DNA of 64,000 nt from Marinifilum_A sediminis (GCA_947496465.1 CANMCX010000001.1:1-64000), one strand, 5' to 3'. Counted from the stretch's first letter, positions 1 to 9,617 are shown. Translations and numbers: made by a program. The notes: a model not told the origin generated them from the letters alone.

Positions 1-315
1 GCTTTTATTCCAAGAGTAAATTACTAATTCTAGTTTATTATGCTCTTATTAATCTATAGTATACAAACTAACGATCTGCGAACAAGTTCTTAGCTTCCCG
101 ATCTTTCTAAAGCTTTCGTTAAACGAAAAATCTTTAAAAAAAATGCCGTTCCCTTACAAAGCTTAAAAGAATCAAGTCAATCGGATACTGCTCGCATTTC
201 CAAATCAACTTTTATTCCCCGAATCGCGCCCGATTGACGGCGCCCGATATAAATAAAACACCCTATCCAATTAGAGATAGGGTGAAATCGATAAGTATAT
301 GGGTTTAAATGTTTA
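1..315. other. Intergenic edge region, no gene seen
   Basis: I see no credible coding region on either strand. Visible structure: a perfect odd palindrome at 114-128 (TTTCGTT, one A, AACGAAA), two direct copies of GCGCCCGAT at 226-234 and 240-248 that make a small GC-rich patch in an AT-rich background, and the hairpin at 259-284 that serves the cysteine synthase-like gene. No function is assigned to the first two. Confidence 0.5.
259..284 (-). terminator. Rho-independent terminator after the cysteine synthase-like gene
   Basis: A perfect 9-bp stem (CACCCTATC at 259-267, GATAGGGTG at 276-284) with an 8-nt loop lies about 30 bases past the stop codon. Read on the minus strand it is followed by a T-rich stretch, the complement of 251-258. 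Confidence 0.8.
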
Positions 316-1431
316 TTAATTCCTGCGTGGGCAATAAGGAAGTTTCACCATTTCGTAGGCATCGTGATAATTTCCTTCCACACAGTCGGTAGGATCACAA
401 CAGGTATGGCATACTCGTTTTAAGGCACGGAATTTTGTGAGTTTCACTTCAGAGGCCATAAAGTCTTCCTTCAATGGTTCTTCCTTCATCAAATCGGTAC
501 TTAAATATTTTTTGTTGTCGTCGGCAAATACAGTAACCACCACAGCATCGGCACCCAATTCTTCCTGAACTTTAAGAGCGCCCAAAAAGTTCGCTCCCGA
601 TGATATGCCTACACCAAGACCTAAGACTGAGGATAATTTCTGTGCCATAACAATTGCATCACCATCATCTACACTTACGATATCATCCAGCTTTTCCAGC
701 TCAACAATAGATGGAATAAACTCATCGGATATTCCCTGAATTCTATGCTTTCCTACCTTATGGCCGGTAGACATGGTTGGTGAATTTGAAGGTTCTAAAG
801 GATGAATCTTTATCTTAGGATTTTGCTCTTTCAGATATTTACCCACTCCCATTACGGTACCTCCTGTTCCCACACCTGCCACAAAAGCATCAGGAATCAG
901 GTTGCGGTATTTTAACTGCCACCACAATTCGGGTGCGGTGGTATTGTAATGTGCCTCGCAATTGTCACCGTTCGAGAATTGCAGAGGTAAAAAAGTATTT
1001 GAATCTGATTCTGCCAATTGGTTTGCCATATCAATACTTCCCAAAAATCCTCCTTCTTCCTTGCTTACCAATTTAATATCTGCGCCATAGCTACGCATTA
1101 GGTTGATACGTTCCTGGCTCATCCAATTGGGCATGTAAATGGTAACGGGATGTCCCATTGCCCGTCCGATTCCCGAGAAGGCAATTCCTGTATTACCGCT
1201 GGTTGCTTCGATAATTCGATCTCCTTCTTTCAGAACACCACTTTGATAAGCTTTTTGCAGAATATGAAATGCCATTCTATCCTTAATGCTTCCGGTCATG
1301 TTCAAATATTCCGCCTTCGCATATATCGTGCGCTTGCTGCCTTTGTATTCGAAATCAATACCCAGAAGAGGCGTATTGCCAATCAGGCTAGAGATCCCGG
1401 TAATTCTTTTGGTTAGCGTATTCATCATCAT
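316..1431 (-). CDS. PLP-dependent cysteine synthase family protein with a cysteine-rich C-terminal tail
   Basis: Fold-type II PLP enzyme of the O-acetylserine sulfhydrylase/cystathionine beta-synthase family, expected to form cysteine or a related amino acid by beta-replacement in the cytoplasm. Residues are numbered on the longest frame (start 1503, 395 residues). The Schiff-base lysine is Lys74 in MTGSIKDR. The phosphate and substrate loop is TSGNTG, and a glycine-rich GVGTGGT loop follows. I prefer the start at 1431 (a run of three Met codons) because the first 24 residues are Thr-rich and lie outside the family fold. The C-terminus carries an extra segment with Cys365, 368, 369, 374 and 391 that could bind a metal or be redox-active (inference). 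It is the last gene of a group with trxB and a cysteine desulfidase-like gene, so sulfur metabolism fits. Exact substrate (serine, O-acetylserine or other) is not decided by sequence alone. Confidence 0.85.
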   Translation of the reverse strand: MMMNTLTKRITGISSLIGNTPLLGIDFEYKGSKRTIYAKAEYLNMTGSIKDRMAFHILQKAYQSGVLKEGDRIIEATSGNTGIAFSGIGRAMGHPVTIYMPNWMSQERINLMRSYGADIKLVSKEEGGFLGSIDMANQLAESDSNTFLPLQFSNGDNCEAHYNTTAPELWWQLKYRNLIPDAFVAGVGTGGTVMGVGKYLKEQNPKIKIHPLEPSNSPTMSTGHKVGKHRIQGISDEFIPSIVELEKLDDIVSVDDGDAIVMAQKLSSVLGLGVGISSGANFLGALKVQEELGADAVVVTVFADDNKKYLSTDLMKEEPLKEDFMASEVKLTKFRALKRVCHTCCDPTDCVEGNYHDAYEMVKLPYCPRRN

Positions 1432-1670
1432 TTTGTTAGGTTTAGTTGTTGTTGTACTCGTTGTGTATTTTACAAATTCTGTATTTAGTATGGTTAACTG
1501 CAATATTAGAGAGTATCAGACACTATTCTCTTTAACAATTCTAAAAATAAGGCAAACTCATTTGTAATGTTACATGTCTGAAACCACGAGCCTGCCTTAC
1601 CTGCTGAAACTTACACCTTATTTTGTATGGAAGACAATATAAGTTATGTGCGTATGCTTATTTACAGCCT

Positions 1671-2627
1671 TTAATTCAATTCAGCCAAATATCTTTCCGC
1701 CTCAATCGCTGCCTGACAACCAGAAGCTGCCGAAGTAATCGCCTGACGATAATTCGGATCTTGTACATCGCCACAGGCAAACACTCCTTTTACATTGGTT
1801 AAGGGGGTTCCTGCTACAGTCTTGATGTATCCCTGATCATCTGTATCAATATTGTTTTTGAAAATATCTGAATTTGGATGGTGTCCAATTGCAAGGAAAA
1901 AGCCATCAATAGCAATTTTAACCTCTTCCTCCGAAGGGGTTCCTGCCTTCTTAATCAAAGTACAGCCTTCTACTCCATTTTCTCCTGTCAATTCCTTCGT
2001 ATTGTGCTCGAATAGCACCTCAATATTTGGTGTATTCATCACTCTATCCTGCATGGCTTTCGATGCTCTCAAGAAATCCTTGCGAACTACCAAATACACC
2101 TTATTGCAAAGACCGGCAAGATAAGATGCCTCTTCGCAGGCAGTATCACCACCACCAACTACTGCAACATCTTTTCCACGATAAAAGAAACCATCGCAAG
2201 TGGCACAGGCAGAAACACCAGAACCTTTGTATTTCTCTTCACTTTCCAGTCCTAAATATTTAGCTGTTGCACCTGTTGCTATGATTACCGATTCAGCTTC
2301 AATTTCGGTTTTTCCATCTACCTTAAGTTTGAATGGACGTTTCTCTAAATCGGCTTCTGTAACAATTCCCCAACGACAATCGCAGCCGAATCGTTCTGCT
2401 TGTTTCTTCAACTCTCCCATCATTACCGGACCACTAATTCCTTCCGGATATCCAGGGAAATTATCAATTTCGGTAGTTGTTGTAAGCTGACCTCCTGGTT
2501 GCAATCCTTCTATAATTACAGGATTTAAATTTGCACGCGATGCATAAATACCCGCAGTATAACCCGCTGGTCCTGATCCAATGATCAAACACTTTACTTT
2601 CTCTATTGTATTCTCTTTAACTTCCAT
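1671..2627 (-). CDS. trxB: Thioredoxin-disulfide reductase
   Basis: NADPH-dependent flavoprotein that reduces cytoplasmic thioredoxin. The 318-residue length is normal for the bacterial low-Mr enzyme. The FAD-binding GSGPAG lies at residues 17-22, the redox-active pair is Cys141/Cys144 in ACATCDG, an NADPH-binding GGGDTACEEA loop follows it, and the C-terminal FAD motif is VFACGD. It starts 23 bases after the stop of the cysteine desulfidase-like gene, so the two are probably co-transcribed. In this setting it is the likely electron source for the envelope DsbD system encoded at 7.5-9.5 kb: NADPH to TrxB to thioredoxin to DsbD is the established route. The cytoplasmic thioredoxin itself is not in the window. 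Confidence 0.97.
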   Translation of the reverse strand: MEVKENTIEKVKCLIIGSGPAGYTAGIYASRANLNPVIIEGLQPGGQLTTTTEIDNFPGYPEGISGPVMMGELKKQAERFGCDCRWGIVTEADLEKRPFKLKVDGKTEIEAESVIIATGATAKYLGLESEEKYKGSGVSACATCDGFFYRGKDVAVVGGGDTACEEASYLAGLCNKVYLVVRKDFLRASKAMQDRVMNTPNIEVLFEHNTKELTGENGVEGCTLIKKAGTPSEEEVKIAIDGFFLAIGHHPNSDIFKNNIDTDDQGYIKTVAGTPLTNVKGVFACGDVQDPNYRQAITSAASGCQAAIEAERYLAELN

Positions 2628-2650
2628 CTTTCTTCTTCTAAATCTTACAA

Positions 2651-3934
2651 TTATGAAACTTTGTTCATTTTTTCCAACATTGTTTTTAGAATTACCTCAT
2701 CAGTAACTTCCATTCCCTCATTTGCCAAACGTCCGATGTTACGAATTGTAGCTTCTACGTCATCATCGATAATTCCATTCATCCCATTCAGACAATTGTG
2801 ATTCATTGCCAGTAAGGAAGATTGAATAGCAGCACTTACACTTGCCGATATCTTGTGCGAACATCCGTACTTTGCTCCATCGCAAATCATTCCCGTTACA
2901 CTACCCGTCATGTTCTTTAGGGTCATTCCCAATTGCTGGAATGTTCCTCCCATAATGTAGGTAATACCACAAGCAGCTCCCGCTGTTGAAAGCAATACGC
3001 CGCAAAGGGCTGATAACTGACCTACAAAAGATTTCATGTAAATGGTGATCAACAATGCCAATGCCAAAGCTCGAAGTAGTTTTTCATGTTCTACTTCTAA
3101 TTCTTCAGCGGCAATAACTACCGGTAGCGTAACGCTAATTCCCTGGTTTCCACTTCCACAATTCGACATCACAGGCATTGAACTACCAGCCATTCTGGCG
3201 TCGGAAGCAGCAGCAGTCATCATGATGGAACGGTTCATTAAATCCTCGGAAAGCAATCCTTTCTTAATATTCAATAGCATTGATTTTCCAACCTGAAGTC
3301 CGTAATTTCCTTTTAATCCTTCTTCGGCAATGGACTTGTTTAAGGCAATTCCTTTCTCGATAAAAGTAATGTCTGAAACATCCAAAGTATTTACGAATTC
3401 GTAGATTTTACTAAAGCTCCATTGCGAAAAGTCGGTTCCACTTTTACTTTCTGAATCTGCTTCTTTATTAAAAAGAACTTCACCATTTCTCTCTTCAGAA
3501 ACAATATTGGTATGTCGATCCTGTATGATTACACGACCCGAATTTTCGCCATTGTAACAGATACACTCTATATACAATTTTGGAACATCGTATTTCACAT
3601 CGGTCTTCACATTTCCTTCATCTACAAAGGTTTTTGCCAATTCCATAGTATCATTATTGATACCATCCAATACTTCGAGACCAGCATTTGGATTTCCTCC
3701 TAAAGCGCCTAAAGCACCAGCAATGCTTAGTCCGACCATTCCTGATCCTGGGATTCCTACTCCCATTCCATTTTTAAAAATATTTCCACTTACATGAAAC
3801 TCAACTCTTTCGGGTTGAAGTGCTAATATTTCTCTGGCTTTTGCCGCTGCAAAGGCTACAGCAACAGGCTCGGTACATCCAAGAGCCGGGACAAATTCCT
3901 CCTTCAGCTTTTGCAAGAAAATTTCTTTCATCAT
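2651..3934 (-). CDS. cyuA: L-cysteine desulfidase / serine dehydratase alpha-like (UPF0597, CyuA/YhaM family)
   Basis: 427 residues, close to E. coli CyuA (YhaM). The family contains [4Fe-4S] enzymes that break L-cysteine into pyruvate, ammonia and sulfide. The N-terminal family signature PALGCTEP holds Cys20. Further conserved-looking cysteines lie in SNCGSGNQG and in CDGAKYGCSHK, consistent with cluster ligation. The middle and C-terminal parts are glycine- and alanine-rich, as is usual for the serine dehydratase alpha fold. trxB follows after 23 bases and a cysteine synthase-like gene after that, so degradation and synthesis of cysteine sit side by side. The family also includes serine dehydratase-like proteins, so cysteine specificity is inferred from family membership and neighbours. 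The gene symbol is by family only. Confidence 0.8.
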   Translation of the reverse strand: MMKEIFLQKLKEEFVPALGCTEPVAVAFAAAKAREILALQPERVEFHVSGNIFKNGMGVGIPGSGMVGLSIAGALGALGGNPNAGLEVLDGINNDTMELAKTFVDEGNVKTDVKYDVPKLYIECICYNGENSGRVIIQDRHTNIVSEERNGEVLFNKEADSESKSGTDFSQWSFSKIYEFVNTLDVSDITFIEKGIALNKSIAEEGLKGNYGLQVGKSMLLNIKKGLLSEDLMNRSIMMTAAASDARMAGSSMPVMSNCGSGNQGISVTLPVVIAAEELEVEHEKLLRALALALLITIYMKSFVGQLSALCGVLLSTAGAACGITYIMGGTFQQLGMTLKNMTGSVTGMICDGAKYGCSHKISASVSAAIQSSLLAMNHNCLNGMNGIIDDDVEATIRNIGRLANEGMEVTDEVILKTMLEKMNKVS

Positions 3935-4348
3935 AGGTTTGGTTCAAAACTGTTTTTGTTATTGTTGTTGTTTTTGTTTTTTGTAATCTCAAATTAAGGT
4001 CAAAACGAATCTTATGAGTTGATTCTTTCCCCTAAATCTGCGATTTAAAAATGCAAAGTAAGTCGCTTTTATCTTACTGCCTCGATCAAGTGAAAATTTA
4101 TTTTTATTTAAAAGTAGATTTGAATTCAAATTAATATAACGCGGTTATTTTGGCTGTTCAATCGATTACTTAAAATACTGACATACTGATCCTTACGCTG
4201 GTAGTATTTTTATTTATATGTTTTTGTATTCTTTGAACTCAAGAATAATTGAAACATAATATAATCAATTCCTTAATTTGTGTTAGATGAAAAAGCAGAT
4301 CAGCCGGCTCCTTACTTCCGGCCGATCTTAAAACTAAACCAAAACAGA
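3935..4348. other. Intergenic region between the M16 peptidase and the cysteine desulfidase-like gene
   Basis: No open frame of gene quality was found. The right part of the region (3935 to about 4100) must hold the promoter for the desulfidase-trxB unit, but I could not find a full TAnnTTTG box; a near match TTACTTTGC reads on the minus strand around 4055-4063. The only clear structure is the terminator hairpin at 4297-4328. Confidence 0.5.
4297..4328 (-). terminator. Rho-independent terminator of the M16 peptidase gene
   Basis: AGATC-A-GCCGG (4297-4307) pairs with CCGGC-C-GATCT (4318-4328) with one A/C mismatch, and an A-run at 4290-4294 gives a T-run on the minus strand. It lies about 20 bases past the peptidase stop codon. 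Confidence 0.85.
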
Positions 4349-7168
4349 CTATTTGGTACTCACATTTGACTCTTTAGGGTTCATAACCACCTCTACAGAA
4401 TCATTACTTTTAAATAATTTCTTTGCAAATTTTTGAATCTTTTTTGCATCCATAGCATTTACAATTTCATTGTATTTTTCAGTACTTACAATCGCTTCCT
4501 TATTCATTAAAGATAATTTGATTACACTCATCCAAAAATTATTTTTCTTTTCTGCTTCTGCACGATTCTTAATGTAATTTTTCTTGACCTCGTCCAAATC
4601 ATCCTGATTACAAGCAGTCTTCGACAGCTTCTCAATTTCTTCGAAAACAATCTCTCTTAATCTCTCCTGCTTTTCAGGGTTACAATCGAAATTAATCGAG
4701 ATACTTGCATGCTCATAGGGACGCTTGCTACTTGATGGACGAACACCAACACCATAGCTACCGCCTTCTTCTTCACGAATGGTTTCCATATACCTCTTCG
4801 ACAAAAGATCTGCAATTACGCGAACATACATTCTGTTTTCCAGATTGTAATCCAGCTTACTGTTAAGCCCCAGGTAAACGGTTGTTTTAGGCACTTGCAT
4901 ATTTCTTTCGAACACTCTTTTCGAAACTCCTTTTGCAGGACGAATGTTGTGATTCACCCAGTTTTCCTTTCTGTACGATGAAGTAATATTTCCAATATAT
5001 CTGCGAATCAATGGCAGATCTTTCTTCTCATCGATATTCCCTACAAACAAGAAAGTAAAATCACTGGCATCCTGCAATCTTTCCAGGTAGATTCGTTTGG
5101 CTTTATCGAAACTTACATTATTTAGGAAATCTTCATTAAACATCAATGCTCTTTCGTGATGATTCGCATTTAACTGTCCGATGGTATCCTTAAATGCTTT
5201 GCCGTTATCCGCTTTGGCATTCACCAAATTGTTTTTCCATCTTCCAATTCCTGCTTTCAGTGCTTCTTCGTCGAAACGAGGATTTTCAAAACGAAGGTAT
5301 ACCAATTGCAATAGCGTCTCTAAATCTTTAGGCGAGGCAGAGCCTGAGAAACCTTCGGTGAAAGTTTTCAATTGAGGAGAAAGGTTCACTAGTTTTCCGG
5401 TTAACTTCTTTTGCAACTGAATGGCATTAAATTCTCCAACACCCGACATTTGAGCTAACGTTGCTGCAATATCTGCCGATTCTAAATCTTCTCTTTCCAA
5501 CAAAGAATTCCCACCAAAACTGTAGGCGTTAACTAAAATTTCATCCTTGCTATAGTCGGTTGGAAGCACTACTACTTTAGCTCCATTCTCAAGTGTGTAA
5601 ATCTTTGCATCGGTCCCCTCAACATATGACTCAGTAAGAATTTTCTTTTCATTCAGTTTTGCCGATACCAATGGAGCATCACCGGCTTCATCTTCATAAG
5701 CTTCCACATTTGAATTCTTTACCTTCTCAACCACAGCAAGCAATTCCTCTTTTGTTGGGTAGTTGATCTCTTCCTTGTCTGGTCCTGATAGAGAAAATAC
5801 ACTGTTATTAATATTGGAATATTCAATTCGAATAGCATTTACTTCATCAAGAGTAATGCTAGGAATTGTTTTTTGTGCAAACTCAACATCCCACTCAATT
5901 GAAGAGGCTGGTTCTGCACTTAAATAATGCTTCTGGAAGTTTTTTGCCCACTCTTCGTTAGAAACTTTATCCTTATTCTGATAATAAGATTCAATACTTC
6001 TTAAGAACTGGAGTTTAACACGCTCCAATTCTGATGGGGTAAAACCATATCGACGAACTCTTTCGAATTCTGTCATGAATTGAGTAAATGCTTCAAGTTC
6101 TCTATCCTGTTTCGGAGAAATCCACATATAATTCGCAGCTTTTGTACGTGCCATTTCATAATTGCCAACCTGCATTCCAACAGAAGCACACTCCGGCTTA
6201 CGAATCAATTCTCTTAAGCGATTGTTCAGCATAGTATTGAACATACCCTGAGCATATCCTTCTCTTACATACTTTTCATCTTTGTTGTTAACAACAGGTT
6301 TTCTAAACATCCAGTTAATCGACACTGATTGTGCCTCTTTATCTTTAGCTACAACATGACCTACTTCTTGGGTATCATCAATGGTGTAGTATACTCTTTC
6401 AGCAGCATTTTCAGGCATAAAGATTGTTGAGAAAAGCGCCTTTACTTTTTGCTCAATCTTTGCAGCATCAATATCGCCAACAACAACAACGGCCTGCAAA
6501 TCGGGACGGTACCATTTCTTGTAATAATCACGCAATTGCTGATGTTCAAAATTATCAATTACATCTAATGAACCAATAACATCACGCTTTGCATATTTCG
6601 AGTTACTGTATACCAAAGGGTTGGACTGATCGCTCAATCTTTTTCTTACATTACGACGAGTTCTCCACTCTTCGTGAATCACTCCACGTTCCGATTCAAT
6701 TTCTTCTGCTTCCAATAACAAGCCTCCCGACCAATCGTGAAGAACAAGAAGTGCAGAATCTACAAGACCTTCTCGTCCTGTTGGGATATTACTGATATTG
6801 TATACCGTTTCGTCTTGTGCCGTATATGCATTAATATCTCGTCCGAATTTAATCCCATTCTTCTCCAGATAATTGATCATGTTTTTGCCTGGAAAATTTT
6901 TTAGTCCATTAAAAGCCATATGCTCTAAAAAGTGGGCCAAACCGTTTTGAGGATCCTCCTCTAAAATTGCTCCTACATTTTGCACAAAGTAAAAACTAGC
7001 TCTGTCCTTGGGTTCTTCATTGTGAAGAATATAATAGGTCATTCCGTTAGAAAGTGTACCATGCTTTACATTTGGATTCAAAGGAATCGTAGTCGAGTTT
7101 TGAGCCTGCGAACGAAGTCCAGAGAACAAAATTGTACTCATTACGAGTAGAGTCAAAAATTTCTTCAT
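4349..7168 (-). CDS. Secreted M16-family zinc metallopeptidase (insulinase/pitrilysin type)
   Basis: A 939-residue protein with a signal peptide (about residues 1-22). It contains the inverted zinc motif HxxEH (His79, Glu82, His83 in HFLEH), and the third ligand Glu160 lies the expected 77 residues after the second histidine, in SERGVIHEE. The length matches the two-half M16 proteins: the active N-terminal half is followed by an inactive half from about residue 500. M16 enzymes degrade peptides inside a closed chamber, so the likely role is cleavage of imported or partly digested oligopeptides in the periplasm. It lies downstream of dsbD and has its own terminator. The 358 bases before it hold two strong inverted repeats, so it is probably a separate transcription unit. 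Catalytic residues are intact. Confidence 0.92.
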   Translation of the reverse strand: MKKFLTLLVMSTILFSGLRSQAQNSTTIPLNPNVKHGTLSNGMTYYILHNEEPKDRASFYFVQNVGAILEEDPQNGLAHFLEHMAFNGLKNFPGKNMINYLEKNGIKFGRDINAYTAQDETVYNISNIPTGREGLVDSALLVLHDWSGGLLLEAEEIESERGVIHEEWRTRRNVRKRLSDQSNPLVYSNSKYAKRDVIGSLDVIDNFEHQQLRDYYKKWYRPDLQAVVVVGDIDAAKIEQKVKALFSTIFMPENAAERVYYTIDDTQEVGHVVAKDKEAQSVSINWMFRKPVVNNKDEKYVREGYAQGMFNTMLNNRLRELIRKPECASVGMQVGNYEMARTKAANYMWISPKQDRELEAFTQFMTEFERVRRYGFTPSELERVKLQFLRSIESYYQNKDKVSNEEWAKNFQKHYLSAEPASSIEWDVEFAQKTIPSITLDEVNAIRIEYSNINNSVFSLSGPDKEEINYPTKEELLAVVEKVKNSNVEAYEDEAGDAPLVSAKLNEKKILTESYVEGTDAKIYTLENGAKVVVLPTDYSKDEILVNAYSFGGNSLLEREDLESADIAATLAQMSGVGEFNAIQLQKKLTGKLVNLSPQLKTFTEGFSGSASPKDLETLLQLVYLRFENPRFDEEALKAGIGRWKNNLVNAKADNGKAFKDTIGQLNANHHERALMFNEDFLNNVSFDKAKRIYLERLQDASDFTFLFVGNIDEKKDLPLIRRYIGNITSSYRKENWVNHNIRPAKGVSKRVFERNMQVPKTTVYLGLNSKLDYNLENRMYVRVIADLLSKRYMETIREEEGGSYGVGVRPSSSKRPYEHASISINFDCNPEKQERLREIVFEEIEKLSKTACNQDDLDEVKKNYIKNRAEAEKKNNFWMSVIKLSLMNKEAIVSTEKYNEIVNAMDAKKIQKFAKKLFKSNDSVEVVMNPKESNVSTK

Positions 7169-7526
7169 TTTGTTGTTTTTTAGTTATCTCAAAATCATTC
7201 CGAGAGTACTCTTAGTCCGAGATTCTATTTCTTTTTAAGCAGTTCCGTCTACAGTGCTTCTAAAAGAATTGGTTTAGGCAATTGGTTTTTATGGGTAAAA
7301 GGAAGAGCAGGGAGTTAGATCAGATATGGGCTAAATTTCTTGACAGCCCTGCTCTTAACCACTAACTAGCATTTGTTCTTGTTCTATTTTATTGGATGAA
7401 TCTTTAAGTTTGGTCGGATAACAGGAAATTATCCCTGTTATCCATGACCACAATCACTAACCATGTTTTCAATCACAAGCTGAAAACTTACTAACTAATT
7501 CATCTTACCTATATCGTTTTTAAAAT
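7169..7526. other. Intergenic region with two strong inverted repeats
   Basis: No gene seen. One perfect 10-bp inverted repeat is AAGAGCAGGG (7303-7312) with CCCTGCTCTT (7347-7356), enclosing 34 bases. A second is GGATAACAGG (7416-7425) with CCTGTTATCC (7434-7443), enclosing 8 bases. The second lies about 85 bases past the dsbD stop. Neither has a T-run on the minus strand. No TAnnTTTG box for the M16 gene was found. Confidence 0.6.
7416..7443 (-). terminator. Candidate 3' stem-loop of dsbD
   Basis: A perfect 10-bp stem with an 8-nt loop sits downstream of dsbD. It lacks a T-tail on the minus strand, so it may be an mRNA 3'-end stabiliser or an operator rather than an intrinsic terminator. 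Confidence 0.4.
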
Positions 7527-9521
7527 TTATTTAAGAATTTGAGCTGTTCTACTTTGCTTAAAATTCTTTTTTCCCTCATCCAGGAACTTCACGAATTTTT
7601 CGACATCCAAATCATAAGCTGTAGGTTCTGTTAAATCATTCCCTTTTGCATCTAACAAACAGTAATAAGGCTGTGCATTTACATTGTATTTACGGATTTG
7701 TAAATCGGCATTTTGTTTTCCCAATGTCTTCTTTTTCTTGCCATCGTATTCAGATACGTACCAATCTTCTTTTGGCAATTTTGTTTTGTCATCTACATAA
7801 AGAGCAACTACAATAAAGTCCTCCTGTAATCTTTTTAAAACCTGAGGATCTGACCATACATTGGATTCCATCTCACGACAGTTTACACAACCATGTCCTG
7901 TAAAATCGATAAATAATGGTTTGTTCTCTTTTTTTGATGCAGCCAATGCTTCTTCATAATCGAAATAACCATACAATCCATGCGGAAGGTGCAAGAAATC
8001 CGCATATTTTGCCTCATGTACTCTTTTTTGCACCGAACTACCACCCGAATTCGCTCTTACAATCTGATTTATATCGAAATCGTGAGTTGCTTGAGGAGGA
8101 GTAAATCCGGATAGCATTTTTAAAGGAGCTCCAAACATTCCCGGAATCATATACACAACAAATGAGAATGAAGCGATGGCTAACATTAATCGTGGTACAC
8201 TTACGGTTTTAACCGGACTATCGTGAGAGAACATTAGTTTTCCTAATAGATAAAGTCCCAATAATGTGAAGATCACAATCCAAATTGCCAGATATACTTC
8301 TCTATCCAGAATACCCCAATGGTAGGTCTGGTCGGCAACACTTAAGAATTTTAAACCCAATGCCAACTCCAGGAATCCTAATACAACTTTTACCGAGTTT
8401 AACCAACCACCCGACTTAGGAAGATTGTTTAACCATCCCGGGAAGATTGCAAACAAGGTAAATGGCAGAGCAAACGCCAATGAGAATCCTAACATTCCGA
8501 TAATTGGCATCAATACTTCTCCTCCGGCTGAAGCTACCAGGATTGATCCTACAATTGGACCAGTACATGAGAATGAAACCAACACCAAGGTGAAAGCCAT
8601 AAAAAATGAGCCCATAAAACCACCTTTGTCTTCATTTGCAACAGATTTGTTTACCATCCAGCTTGGCATTGTAATTTCAAACATTCCAAAGAATGAGAAA
8701 GCAAATACAACGAAGATGACAAAGAATAATATATTAGGAAACCAATGTGTACTTAAAAAATTAGCAAAATCAGGTCCCATGACCACTGCCAATATTGTAC
8801 CAACAACTGTATAAATTGCGATGATAGAAAAACCATAAAAGAATGCATTCATTCTACCTTTAGCCTTATTGCCACCTCCACTGTGCATGAAATAACTAAC
8901 TGTCATTGGAATCATTGGAAATACACATGGAGTAACAATTGCAATTAATCCACCAAGAAAGGCTGCAATAAAAATTGCCCAAAGCCCTTTAGTATCACCT
9001 TTGGCTTTATTGTCAGAACTGGAAATTGGCGCAATTGCAGTTTTTTCATCAGTATTACCAAGTTGTAAACTAAACTCATCATCTCCCATCACACACTGTC
9101 CGGTAACATCTGAACAGGTTTGATATTCGAAAGTCCCCTTTACTTTTAATGGCAATTCTTTCACTTTAATACTTTGACGCATCTCTCCTTCATTTTCGAA
9201 GTAACTTACATCACCTTCCCAGATTTTATCGTAATGTTTGTGTGCATTCATTGGTTTTACTTCACCTATTCTTTCGTAACTTGAGTTAGCCTGGAAATCG
9301 AAAGTAATTACTATGGGTCCCAATTCAGGATCGAAATCGTTGGAATAAACATGCCAGTCTTTATCAATTGTTACTTTAAAAACAAGATCTATTTGATCAC
9401 CGACTTTAACATCTTTCTTTGAGAATTCAACTTTCCATTTGGCTGGTTCAATTACCTGTCCAAAAGATAGTCCGCTAAACACCATTAATAAAATGGCAAG
9501 GATTGTACTTTTACCTCTCAT
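7527..9521 (-). CDS. dsbD: Thiol:disulfide interchange protein DsbD
   Basis: Inner-membrane electron carrier that passes reducing equivalents from cytoplasmic thioredoxin to periplasmic thiol proteins. All three DsbD modules are present in 664 residues. They are: a signal peptide plus DsbD-alpha immunoglobulin-like domain (about 22-160) with the redox pair Cys136/Cys143 in TCSDVTGQC; a membrane domain of about eight helices with the two buried cysteines Cys199 (ATPCVFP) and Cys319 (SFSCTGP); and a C-terminal thioredoxin domain with Cys545-VN-Cys548. All six cysteines needed for the relay are retained. The context contains four other secreted redox proteins, which are its likely clients. About 100 bases upstream is a bipartite motif shared with the stand-alone alpha-domain gene. 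Identification is firm; the client list is inferred. Confidence 0.95.
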   Translation of the reverse strand: MRGKSTILAILLMVFSGLSFGQVIEPAKWKVEFSKKDVKVGDQIDLVFKVTIDKDWHVYSNDFDPELGPIVITFDFQANSSYERIGEVKPMNAHKHYDKIWEGDVSYFENEGEMRQSIKVKELPLKVKGTFEYQTCSDVTGQCVMGDDEFSLQLGNTDEKTAIAPISSSDNKAKGDTKGLWAIFIAAFLGGLIAIVTPCVFPMIPMTVSYFMHSGGGNKAKGRMNAFFYGFSIIAIYTVVGTILAVVMGPDFANFLSTHWFPNILFFVIFVVFAFSFFGMFEITMPSWMVNKSVANEDKGGFMGSFFMAFTLVLVSFSCTGPIVGSILVASAGGEVLMPIIGMLGFSLAFALPFTLFAIFPGWLNNLPKSGGWLNSVKVVLGFLELALGLKFLSVADQTYHWGILDREVYLAIWIVIFTLLGLYLLGKLMFSHDSPVKTVSVPRLMLAIASFSFVVYMIPGMFGAPLKMLSGFTPPQATHDFDINQIVRANSGGSSVQKRVHEAKYADFLHLPHGLYGYFDYEEALAASKKENKPLFIDFTGHGCVNCREMESNVWSDPQVLKRLQEDFIVVALYVDDKTKLPKEDWYVSEYDGKKKKTLGKQNADLQIRKYNVNAQPYYCLLDAKGNDLTEPTAYDLDVEKFVKFLDEGKKNFKQSRTAQILK

Positions 9522-9617
9522 TTTTCAGTCTTTTTATTTATTGGAAACGTCCCTATTATTACGAGTCCAACTTGTTGGGTTGATTTAGTTTGATTTTTTT
9601 AGGTTTTAACCTTTGCC

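Noticed and set aside
114..248. Palindrome at 114-128 and the repeated GCGCCCGAT at 226-248 as possible attachment or regulatory sites
   Set aside because: They are short, isolated, and not linked to an integrase, tRNA or gene start.
7416..7443. Resemblance to a homing-endonuclease (I-SceI-like) site
   Set aside because: Only a partial match; no endonuclease or intron is present. The inverted repeat is a simpler explanation.
8425..8814. 129-codon plus-strand frame inside dsbD
   Set aside because: It lies wholly antisense to the conserved membrane domain of dsbD and has no recognisable protein features.
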